In this document: positions 33,927-44,800 of the stretch, one piece after another | How the letters are laid out: every line of letters starts with the position of its first letter | How positions within the stretch are numbered: the stretch's first letter is position 1 | Assembly (NCBI RefSeq): GCF_030265065.1 | Contig: NC_080416.1 | Span: forward strand, 69,501 to 133,500 | Origin: Corythoichthys intestinalis | Taxonomy: Eukaryota > Chordata > Actinopteri > Syngnathiformes > Syngnathidae | Direction: 5' to 3' | DNA length: 64,000 nucleotides | Program-made: the position numbers and the translations under genes | Notes under the pieces: generated by a model | Seen by the model: the letters and a program-made list of their open reading frames with translations, nothing else | Database searches by the model: none | Told to the model about the DNA's origin: nothing

Positions 33927-35304
33927 CAGCGTATCACAAAAGTGAGTACACCCCTCGCATTTCTGCAGATATTTATCTTTTCATGGGACAACGCTGACAA
34001 AATGACACAATGAAAAGTAGTCTGTGTGCAGCTCATATAATAGTTCATTTATTTTCCCCTCATCATGCGACTGGTGTTACTAGGTCCAGGTGTGCATAGG
34101 GAGAAGGGTGTGTTCAAATTTGTAGTGCACCTCTCACACTGGTCACTGAAAGTTCCAACATGGCACCACATGGCAAAGAACTCTCTGAGGATCTTAAAAG
34201 AAGTATTGCTGCGCTACATGAAGATGACTAAGGCTACAAGAAGATTGCCAAAACCCTGAAACTGAGCTGCAGCACAGTGGCTAAGATCATCCAGCGTTTT
34301 AAAAGAGCAGGGTCCACTCAGCACAGGCCTCGGGTCGGTCGTCCAAAGAAGCCGAGCGTCGCGTCCAAATGCTTTCTTTGAAAGATCGTCGCAGGAGTGC
34401 TGTCAGCATTTCTGCAGAGATTGAAGGGGGGGGGTGTCAGCCTGTTGGTGCTCAGACCATATGCCGTACTCTACATCAAACTGGTGTGCGTGAAAAGCCA
34501 AAAGCCCGCAAACATTTTGCTGAAGACATGTCAACAAAGCACAAGGATTACTGGAACCATGTCCTATGGTCTGATGAGACACATTCATTCGTTTGGTTCC
34601 GATGGTCTCGAGCGTGGGTGGCGGCAACCGGGTGAGGAGTACCAAGATAAGTGTGTCATGCCCACAGTCAAGCATGGTGGTGAGAATGTCATGGTCTGCT
34701 GCAGCAGGTGTTGGAGAGTTACATTCCATTGAGGGAAACGTGTACTGTAAAATACTGCCGCAGAGCATGATCCCCTTCCTCCAAAAACTGGGTCGCAGGG
34801 CATGACAATGACCCCAAACTCACCTCCAAGATGATCACAGCTTTACTGGAGAGGCTGAGGGGTAAAGGTGATGGACTGGCCAAGCATGTCTCCAGACTTG
34901 AACCCAATAGAACATACTTGGGGGATCCTCAAGCGGAAGGAGGAGGTGCGCAAAGTTTCAAATATCCAGCAGCTCCGCAATGTCATCGTGGAAGAGCATT
35001 CCAGTGGCAACCTGTGAAGCTCTGGTCAACTCCATGCCCAGGAGAGTAAAAGCAGTACTGGATAATAGTGGTGGCCACACATAATATTGACAGTTGACAT
35101 GTTGTACGTATGTTATTATTGACAACTTTCACTAAGGGGTGTACTCACTTTTGTTGCCAGGGGTTTCAATATTAATGGCTATATTTTGAGGGGAAAATAA
35201 ATGATTAAGCTGCACACAGACTACTTTTCAATGTTGTCCCATGAAAAGATATACTTCAATATCTGCAGAAATGCCAGGGCGGTACTCACTTTGGTGATAC
35301 ACTG
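33927..35304 (+). mobile_element. Decayed Tc1-like transposon
   Basis: The ends CAGCGTATCACAAAAGTGAG and its inverted partner (GGTGATACACTG) sit between TA dinucleotides (33925-33926, 35305-35306), as for Tc1/mariner. The terminal repeats are about 200 bp with outer and inner ACAAAAGTGAGTACACCCCT-type repeats (inner one near 35135). The plus strand encodes a broken transposase: MAPHGKELSEDLKRSIAALH is followed by a stop at 34227-34229, then GYKKIAKTLKLSCSTVAKI, VLWSDETHSF and TVKHGGENVMV in different frames. Not functional. Confidence 0.85.
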
Positions 35305-35383
35305 TATATTATACGTGCTCTCAGATGGTTAATAGCCCGGCTTCCTTGTATTTAGTCAGTATTAGCCACGCTAGGCTATAGGT

Positions 35384-35583
35384 CAGGGTTGACCAAATCC
35401 GGACCTCCATGCCACCTATCCTATTCTGACCTGTCGTGTTTTCCACGTCTCTCTCTCTCTCTCCCCTGACACACCAGAATCAAATGATGAGAAGCCTGAT
35501 TATGGTCCTGATGATTTGGTTCGGGTGCGTTGGAGGGAGATTTGGAAAACACGACAGGAAAATTCCGGATTTGGTCAACCCTG
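35384..35583. repeat. Miniature inverted-repeat element (200 bp)
   Basis: It begins CAGGGTTGACCAAATCCGG and ends CCGGATTTGGTCAACCCTG, near-perfect inverted repeats of about 20 bp. It includes a CT run at 35447-35463. hAT-like ends; no clear target duplication. Confidence 0.75.
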
Positions 35584-35825
35584 CTGGAGTAGTAGTGCTT
35601 TTTCTTTAGGGTTCCCTCAGCTTTGTCAATAAAAAATCCCAAATTGACATTGAGGGTTATTTCTTCAGACACGCCCTACCTCCAAAATACCAGCTTTGAG
35701 CATTTTCCGATCGGCGACTACTGTCAAACCCGTTTAGAGGTGCAACAATGAATCAGTAACGCTAACTATTTGATGAGCAAATTAACCGACAACAATTGTG
35801 TAGGACCTTCCTCACATTCTTGAAA

Positions 35826-36830
35826 TTATAACATAAATATGACTTCCTGCCGGTGACCCGCGCCGGAGCGCAGGGCAGATACCCAGGCGGAGAAGAGAGG
35901 GGAAGGCAGAAGCAGGAGAACCCCTAGAAGCCGCCGTGGCACGAGATCAGAGCCCCGCCCCTGGGAGCCACGCCATAGAGAAAAAGTGTGGGACCCATCT
36001 ACCACTGTGGCTGCCCGGCACCGTGATAGGATTGCGTGGGGACGGTAGTGCAGTGTTTGCATTTAAATAGGAGAGTCTGGTTTAGGGCAGCGGGACCGCC
36101 GCACGGAAATTCTACCCAGCCGCCCATGCCACCGCCCCTCACCGGAGCTCCCCCCTGGAGTACAATGTATGTGGTGCGTAAAAGAATGGCAAGGCCCGCA
36201 GTAAGGAGGCAACAGTGATGTCACCCCCTCACCAACAGATCCCATCCATCCCACAACCTCGGTGTGCGATGCATTAAAATCCAGGAGAGAGTCAGATGGG
36301 GCTGAATGAGTATGTAGGTTCCAGGGTGAAAGATATGTACCTTGCAAAGTGAAGAGTGCACGAATTAAGAGGCAGGCTACCACAGGCGTGGCCGCGTCCA
36401 CCAGAACTACCGGCCGCAGAGCGGGAGAAGTGCCGGGCCCCCGACCGACCCCCGCCGCAGGCCAACCCCGGCGCCCCCGACACCAACCGGGCACCCACCC
36501 CGGACAGGCGCCGCGCCGGGGACACCCGCCCCACCGGCAGGCAGGGGACAACCGGCCCTACCCCAGGAGGCCCCGCCGACAGAAGGGCAGCGGCAGCCGC
36601 CGCGGCCCCAAAGAGGCGGCTGAGGCCGGAGACGGGCCGAGGGGACGGAGGCTCAACACTGCCCCCCGGGCCGCACGGTACGACACCAGGGAGCACCTCC
36701 ACGGTACGAGGACACGTGGCCCGGGCCGTGCTGCCCTGCCCCCATCCAGTAGGTTTCTTTTTATGAAGAAACCCCGATGATAAAACCATTCATATAACAG
36801 CTTCAAGAGTATAAAAACACCTGGGGAAAA
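35826..36830. other. GC-rich unclassified block, probably a dispersed repeat
   Basis: A 1-kb block far richer in G and C than its AT-rich surroundings, especially 36400-36740. It has open frames on both strands, with proline, glycine and arginine-rich translations that look like composition effects. A 13-bp inverted pair (GGTTTCTTTTTAT and ATGAAGAAACC near 36748-36772) closes its right end. I recognise no gene family. Confidence 0.3.
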
Positions 36831-37059
36831 TGCTAATATTCCATCATTTATCCATAACCGCATGCCTTTTGAATTCATATCATGCCACTTCGTGTAATTG
36901 CACACATCACAACATCAAGAATATGATCGAAATTTGGATCGATTGTCAAGCTAAAACGACTGGCGCCCGAGCTCCCCGAAACTGGCATATTGTGTGCGTG
37001 ACGTCACAACTAGGAAACACGCGGCTCAGTGCTTGGGTCCCGACAAAGTACTGAAAGGC

Positions 37060-37300
37060 AGCGATGATGGCGGACAATTTTGTTTCTAGTTGCAGCGACG
37101 AATCTGACATAAGAAACGTTCTTCTAATGGTGACGAGGAGAGTTATGAACCTTTCTTTGGTGTTTTGGGTTATCAATTTGAGCCCAAATGAAAGCCAATG
37201 CAGCCTAATGAAATGATCATTGAGGAGAGCAATCACACTGATGAAACGGTTCTTTTTGCGAAGCTGATACACCGTGACCGCATAATATAGAATGATCATT
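37060..37300 (+). pseudogene. Relic of a transposon-borne exon (GYQFEP type)
   Basis: Starts MADNFVSSCSDESDI, shifts frame to GDEESYEPFFGVLGYQFEPK, meets a TGA, then MQPNEMIIEESNHTDE. The YQFEP segment reminds me of the start of P2X7-tail-like zinc proteins that travel with THAP/YqaJ elements in fish. It faces the THAP exon at 37456-37832. Identification is tentative. Confidence 0.35.
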
Positions 37301-37455
37301 TATTGTGCTATCATAGGTTTTCGCTCTGCCAACAGACGAAAAATATGAATGGGATTAGAGGATTTGTTGTATATATTTTACGAGCGATAATTTATGCATG
37401 TGTCCAGTCCTGTATCCAATGCGTGACATGTTTTTTATTATAATAGAGTACTCAC

Positions 37456-37832
37456 TCTGGCCGCTTGGCAGCTCCCCTCCTTTGCTTTGCCTGGGCTGGT
37501 GGGGTGGTCTCATCAGTGCCAGTCATCGTCCTCTTTCTTGGTATCTCGGGACATTTAGGAGGCTGCGCGTGTACGGTGGGCACCGCATCTGCTTTCAGCA
37601 GCAATTTCTTAGCAAAACCTGATTTCATTTGTCCATAGCTTTCAGGTGTAAAATGCACACTACACAAAAACGTGCCGTAGGCTGGGTCTGCAAAAGGAAC
37701 CCTCTTTGCAGGGACCAACTTGAGCCATTGTCTACGTAGTCCAGCTGTTTTTCTCACATTCTGGAACTCATGGGTACTACATTGTGACAAATGGTTATTT
37801 GTACACCACATAGCACGACAGGTTTGAACCAT
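37456..37832 (-). CDS. THAP-domain exon, probably of a DNA transposon
   Basis: The frame from 37832 starts MVQTCRAMWCTNN, then WLKLVPAKRVPFADPAY, LCSVHFTPESY and DAVPTVHAQPP: the C-x4-C, C-x2-H and AVPT box of a THAP finger, intact over about 90 residues. A lysine/arginine-rich tail follows and a splice donor (GTGAGTACTC) stands at 37450-37455, so the rest lies in other exons or is lost. The frame is open further upstream to 37976. With the GYQFEP relic next to it, this is more likely a transposon gene than a host THAP gene. Confidence 0.55.
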
Positions 37833-38342
37833 TTTAGCGTTTTTTTTGGATAAAACACCAACGCAATTCTCTCCTCCATAAACAACGATAGCCCCTGCCT
37901 CGACCTTTTGCTTCCTGGCTGTGACGCCATAGCCCCATTCGGCTGTTTCCGGGCTACATTTGGAAATGTTCCTCATTTTCTATCCGTTTTCAATAATTGC
38001 TCATGAATGTGATTTCTTTTTTTTGTTAACATTTGTTATCTTTCCACATAATGGTTCTATTGATATATCTCACAGCCCCTTAGTATTATCATTCTCTTTA
38101 AGAGTCTTAACACAAACTGCACATTGTCATACAAGAGAGTGTGCTTTGAAATGGTGACATGTCTAAAACAACTTCAACTGTGAAGGTCATTGAAAAAAGT
38201 GCCGCCTTTGGATTATTTTGTTGCGCAACGATTACAGAAAATTTAATATTTTTAAAACCCGGTTCCGATCCACTGAATAACGACACGATCGGCCCGATTT
38301 CGGATCGTCTCGTCATGCCGACAAATGTCAGGTTCAAATTAT

Positions 38343-38348
38343 TTTATT
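38343..38348 (-). terminator. Candidate poly(A) signal of ints3
   Basis: AATAAA on the minus strand about 480 bp after the ints3 stop codon. The intervening sequence would be the 3' untranslated region. Confidence 0.35.
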
Positions 38349-38827
38349 AAAACAAAGTTAAAAGAGGGGCGGCTATGGCCACCGCATCCGTCCCCGTTGA
38401 AAGAGCGATCGGCGGACGCCGAGCGGAAGCGGCCACTTTCGCCGCGTCCGGGGCTCCCGAGGCGGTCTCGGTCAAGAAGGGAGCGCGGCGGAACGAGGAA
38501 ATCCGGGATTCCTTCCGGAGTCGCCACCAGAGTCCGCGGTGAGCGACCGCTTCCCGCCTGGGAAAGTTCTCTCAAAAAATGTGCGAGGCGGCCGGCCGGC
38601 CACGCGCCCGCCACGACTAACGCGTGTCCCGATGTCGCTAAACGGGAAGCGGACCCGCCGGCGTTCCAAATCAGACTAAAGGTGGCCGGCTTAATGCAAA
38701 GGCTTTTACTGCGACCGAGGAAAGGGCTGCTAAAAAAGAAAAGGAGCAAGTCTGAAACCTCTGCGATAAGAGTTCTCAAAAACAAAAACAAAAAAAAAGA
38801 AAAAGGTCTCGGCGGCGCACGACGGGA

Positions 38828-41800
38828 TCAGTCGCTGTCCGACGCCACGGCCGACGAGCATTTCCTCTTCCTCTTGGGAGCTTTGGGCTTGGAGTCTTCC
38901 TCCTCCTGAGGCGCAAAGGTGAAAATGAGGTGAGCCAGGGTAGGCGGTGGCGACGGCGATCGCCCGCCGTACCGAGGCGCTGCTGGACGCGCTCTCCTCC
39001 TCGTTGTTGCTGGGGGGCGCCGCGCCTTTCCTGGACCGCGGCGAAGTGGCGGCCGCCTTGCGCCGAGACTTGGGCGGCTTGGCCTGCGAATCTTCGTATT
39101 CTTCGGCCAGGGCGAAGAGGTCGCTGAACCTGCGGGGGAGGAGCGCGTCGGGTTGGACTCAACTTTTTCCAAGTGGTTGATTCTCATGAAGCCAAACTAT
39201 GTCTTTGTAGGGATCTCGTCGCAAAACGCAGGTAGTCCCCGGGTTACGACGCCCGAGTCTCGTCCGCCGTTTTGCTTTTTTGCAGTGACGTAACAGTCTC
39301 GTCCGCCACCTCTCAGAATGGATGGTAAGTACTGAATATTATTTGTCATATAATAAATGGAAATGGTTGATTTGTAATTGCTATACATATCTGGTATTTC
39401 ATATTAAGAGTGTGACAATATTTCTGAAGACGGCGATATTTTGCAACCCGAACGGTTATCGATATGCCCCCGCCAAGTAGGGATACTTTTATTTGACATT
39501 TTGGCCATTCGATTCATCGCCATTCACGGCTCATTGAATAATTGTTGAGCAATTCCTCGGCGGTCCAGTGAAGGTTAAGTGTAGAGCTGAAACGAATACT
39601 CGAGCAACTCGAGTAACTCGAGTTTAAAAACTGATCCGAGTAATTTTATTCACCTCGAGTAATCCTTTATTTTGACAGCTCTAGGCATCACGTTTTGCTC
39701 GGACTACTTTTAATGCGGGACAACGCGCTGATGTCACGTGCGTAGAGGAAGAAGCAAAAAAAAAAAAAAAAAAACTTACTGCAGCCGACAACCGCTACAA
39801 ACGACGCCGACATTGCTAAATACTAGCCCGCTCATGCTACGTTTGTTGCAGGTAGCGTCCAGTGAGTCTCATAGAGATCACATGTATGTTGAACTAGATG
39901 CGCAATGACAGACTAGGCCGCGTCTGGGCAGCGTTAGCAAACAGCCGCCATCTTAAAGCAGTAGAGCGCTAAGCGCTAATAAAGAGCGCTAAACGCTAAT
40001 ATACTGTATAAGATTAACGTTACTGTCACTACTAGCTCACCTTACGTTAGCACTGCGGAGGGCTAGGTTTCAATTAATTAAGACCGCTTTCGATGCGTGG
40101 CTAATGTGTCTTACATACAGGGTATAACATAACATAGCGTTGTGGAGTGATGAAGGTGTCAAATAAAAACTCAATAATGCTAACTATCAATTTTAGCTCA
40201 GTAGTCATTGCTGGATTAAACACCAAGTAGCACTAGTCCCTAATGTGCTCCAATACAGCCTGTATCATACATTTATTTTGAACAGTGCAAAAACTCAAAA
40301 TCCTATCAGGACTTACAGTTTAGACTAACTTAAAACTTAACTAGAACTTAAAAATGGCTTGAAACAAATTGAAATTTAATTGAAAAACGTGGGGAAAAAT
40401 CCTAACTTTTAAGTGATGTGTGTTATCAAGCGTAAAGGCATTTTTAGGTGTGTTTATATATATATACTTTTTTAAAAGAAGATATAAAGGTTTTTTGAGT
40501 GAAAGCAGTGAATTAGTCATTTTTTAAAATTCTAGTTACATCTGAGATGCAATTGTTGGCTGTTTTCAACAATATACAGTGCCTTGCAAAAGTATTCGGC
40601 CCCCTTGAACCTTGCGTCACATTTCAGGCTTCAAACATAAAGATATAAAATTTTAATTTTTTGTCAAGAATCAACAACAAGTGGGACACAATCGTGAAGT
40701 GGAACAACATTTATTGGATAATTTCAACTTTTTTAACAAATAAAAAACTGAAAAGTGGGGCGTACAATTTTATTCGGCCCCCTTGCGTTAATACTTTGTA
40801 GCGCCACCTTTTGCTCCAATTACAGCTGCAAGTCGCTTGGGGTATGTTTCTATCAGTTTTGCACATGGAGAGACTGACATTCTTGCCCATTCTTCCTTGC
40901 AAAACAGCTCCAGCTCAGTGAGGTTGGATGGAGAGTGTTTGTGAACAGCAGTCTTCAGCTCTTTCCACAGATTCTCAATTGGATTCAGGTCTGGACTGTG
41001 ACTTGGCCATTCTAACACCTGGATACGTTTATTTTTGAACCATTCCATTGTAGATTTGGCTTTATGTTTTGGATCATTGTCCTGTTGGAAGATAAATCTC
41101 CGTCCCAGTCTCAGGTCTTGTGCAGATACCAACAGGTTTTCTTCCAGAATGTTCCTGTATTTGGCTGCATCCATCTTCCCGTCAATTTTAACCATCTTCC
41201 CTGTCCCTGCTGAAGAAAAGCAGGCCCAAACCATGACGCTGCCACCACCATGTTTGACAGTGGGGATGGTGTGTTCAGGGTGATGAGCTGTGTTGCTTTT
41301 ACGCCAAACATATCGTTTTGCATTGTGGCCCAAAAGTTCAATTTTGGCTTCATCTGACCAGAGCACCTTCTTCCACATGTTTGGTGTGTCTCCCAGGTGG
41401 CTTGTGGCAAACTTTAAACGAGACTTTTTATGGATATCTTTGAGAAATGGCTTTCTTCTTGCCACTCTTCTTGCCATAAAGGCCAGATTTGTGCAGTGTA
41501 CGACTGATTGTTGTCCTATGGACAGACTCTCCCACCTCAGCTGTAGATCTCTGCAGTTCATCCAGAGTGATCATGGGCCTCTTGGCTGCATCTCTGATCA
41601 GTTTTCTCCTTGTTTGAGAAGAAAGTTTGGAAGGACGGTCGGGTCTTGGTAGATTTGCAGTGGTCTGATGCTCCTTCCATTTCAATATGATGGCTTGCAC
41701 AGTGCTCCTTGAGATGTTTAAAGCTTGGGAAATCTTTTTGTATCCATATCCGGCTTTAAACTTCTCCACAACAGTATCTCGGACCTGCCTGGTGTGTTCC

Positions 41801-44800
41801 TTGCTTTTCATAATGCTCTCTGCACTTTAAACAGAACCCTGATACTATCACAGAGCAGGTGCATTTATACGGAGACTTGATTACAAACAGGTGGATTCTA
41901 TTTATCATCATCGGTCATTTAGGACAACATTGGATCATTCAGAGATCCTCACTGAACTTCTGGAGTGAGTTTGCGGCACTGAAAGTAAAGGGGCCGAATA
42001 ATATTGCACGCCCCACTTTTCAGTTTTTTATTTGTTAAAAAAGTTGAAATTATCCAATAAATTTGGTTCCACTTCACGATTGTGTCCCACTTGTTGTTGA
42101 TTCTTGACAAAATAATTCAATTTCATATCTTTATGTTTGAAGCCTGAAATGTGGCGAAAGGTTGCAAGATTCAAGGGAGCCGAATACTTTTGCAAGGCAC
42201 TGTACATCACAAATAAAGACATTGATTGACTGAAAATGATAAAATGTCTTGTTTACTCATGTATATCTATAATTGCTCTTCACCTAAAAATATATTTGTT
42301 TTATCCGATTACTCGATGAATCGATAGAATTTTCAGTCGATTACTAAAATATTCGATAGCTGCAGCCCTAGTTAAGTGCAAAGCGCAAGTTGTCTCGAGG
42401 AGAAGAGAGGGAGCTACAAGTGGGATGGGGGAAAAAAATGTTGAGCGGGAGTAGTGGCGGAAAATATTCCTTTTAATTGGACACCAATAAGAAAGGTGAA
42501 CAATGTGTGTAAGAAAAAGCAATGAATATGCACATCCACTTGCAGCCGGTGACCAAGTGGTGCCTGCCTTTATCACTTGATGTTTTGCAATGTAAAGAAT
42601 TTGGATGACATTTGGTGTGGACCTTAAGTTGGCTGGTCAAACAAGCTTACACCAATTTATTTGAGAAGCACTTTCCATCAAATGGACTACACAAACGACG
42701 ACGATTACTGCTATTTTGATACGATAAGCTATAAAAATGGTTTCCCAAATATATATCAAGTGATATGCATGTTGATAGATGTAGCCTTGACTTTGGCCTG
42801 TGCCGCTTAACACACCAGTATCCCTGTCTACTCTAGATATACAACTACAGGATAGGAGGAGGTCATAGAAATGCATTGATTGGGCTGTTAGCACTAAATC
42901 TCGTTTTGTATATCTTGGACTCGATAATAACGTATGATGTAGGTGGTCGGCCAATCACATTTCTTCCCAGAAATAATTAACCCCCACACTAGAATGACTG
43001 AAAAACAGATTTTTTACGGGGAAAAGGGAACCCGACGAGCCAGAAGATGAGCATACAACCTCGAAGAAAACAAAATCTACACTACTTCCCAATCACTAAA
43101 GACCCACCAACTGCGAAGGAGCGGATTCGTGACCCGTATGCAAATAAACCGAGTGATTCGAGCATGTCTGCCAAGCAGGAATATCAGCTTGTAGAGATGG
43201 CAAAAGACGGCGACCTTAAACGTACATTTGAGACAACAACAACAACTCTACCGAGGTTCTGGATTCAAGTCATTTCGGAATATCCTGACATCGCTAGGAG
43301 AGCACTGAAAAGTGTGCTACAAATTCCAACATCGTATCTTTGTGAAACGGGCTTCTCTCACTCTCCCATCTCGTCTCAAAGAAACAAGCTCGGGCCTCCC
43401 GCTGATTCGGCGGGCGAGTTGTATTTTCCCCGCACATGACACGACGGGGCTAAAAACAAATGTTATTTTATACGTGCTGTATTTTTCTGCCGCACATCGC
43501 CGGTGTTCTGACAAGTTTGGCATGCGCATAACGTACACTACAAACTTTCTTTAAGGAAAGGAATATGAACTTACGTTTGCCATGTTAGCTGCACGCAACA
43601 ACTGCACGCAGCTCTCTCACTTAAAGACTTTGCCGTTTCGTTAAGCATTCGTTTACGCCCTTTTCGTGTTGCACATGTATGTTTATGACGTAAATAGTTT
43701 TTTAGTACCGTCGGATAACATTGAGAGTCCTACTGAATATAAAGGAGGGCTTTTTTCACCGCCGCAAAAGCTTCGGGAGCACAATTTTATAAGGGTGAGA
43801 AATTTGACAGAACACCGGTCTGTGAAAAAAAGACCCAAATCACACCGGTCCGTGGTGCAGAAAAGGTTGGGGACCCCTGTCGTCGAATATCTATTTTCTG
43901 ACCAATACATCAATAATCGCGATATTGTAAGATAATGATTATCGTGAGCTTCGTATCGTATCGTGAGGTTCCCACTCTCTTGGTACCTCACGATACGATA
44001 CGATTTGCGATACAAAGCTCACGATGACGATGAGCTGACGATATAGCGATACAAGGATTTTGGATACATTGGTCAGGAAATCATTATAGCACATTCTACA
44101 TAAAACTAATAAACAGAAAAACAAGCTTCTGCTGTCAACTGGAATGAGTTTATCACTCGTAGACGTTCAATCCATTTGAAGTGGGAGGGAGGGCAGCGAA
44201 TGAATTTGTCCATTCGCTATTTTTTCCCTATGGCTATTAATTCCCCATGGCTGGTAGTGGCAGCCAATGCCAGGCAACGAGGTCATTTCGGGCCATTTAC
44301 CTGTTGATTTTCAGTTACTTCCCGTTGATTTTGGGGCATTTTATGGGTCTCTTCCTGTCTGAGTTACAGAACAGGAGGTTCACCCAAATGAATAGGCAGT
44401 GACTCAAACTTAACAGGAAATGACCTGTAAATGCCCTAAAATGAAAAGCAAGTGACCTGTAAATGCCCCCAATATCTGACCGAATGACTTTGAATGCTCT
44501 GGTTTTGAATGAGCCAACGTTCCCGGTCTAAATGGATTGTGCGTCGAGCACCGTCAATGGCAGCCTTTTTTTTTTTTTTTTTTAAACGGACACCTTTTTA
44601 AAACGATACCTCCATTCTTGACAGGAGCATATCGATATCCTTTTAGGATACAAAGTAGGCCTGAACGATATTGGAAAAAACTATTGCTGCGATTTTTTTT
44701 GGGTTTGCGATACATTGCGATATTATATTGCGATATTAAAAAAAATGTACTTTTTTTTTTTTTCAAGAAATGTTCACAAGATGACTTAAATAGCTGTTTG

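Noticed and set aside
36063-36789. Minus-strand frames of 162 and 165 codons as a gene
   Set aside because: Overlapping GC-rich frames with Gly, Pro and Arg bias in several phases, no domain and no splice structure.
38325-38909. Plus-strand frame of 194 codons
   Set aside because: It overlaps the ints3 last exon and 3' region in antisense; basic, low-complexity translation.
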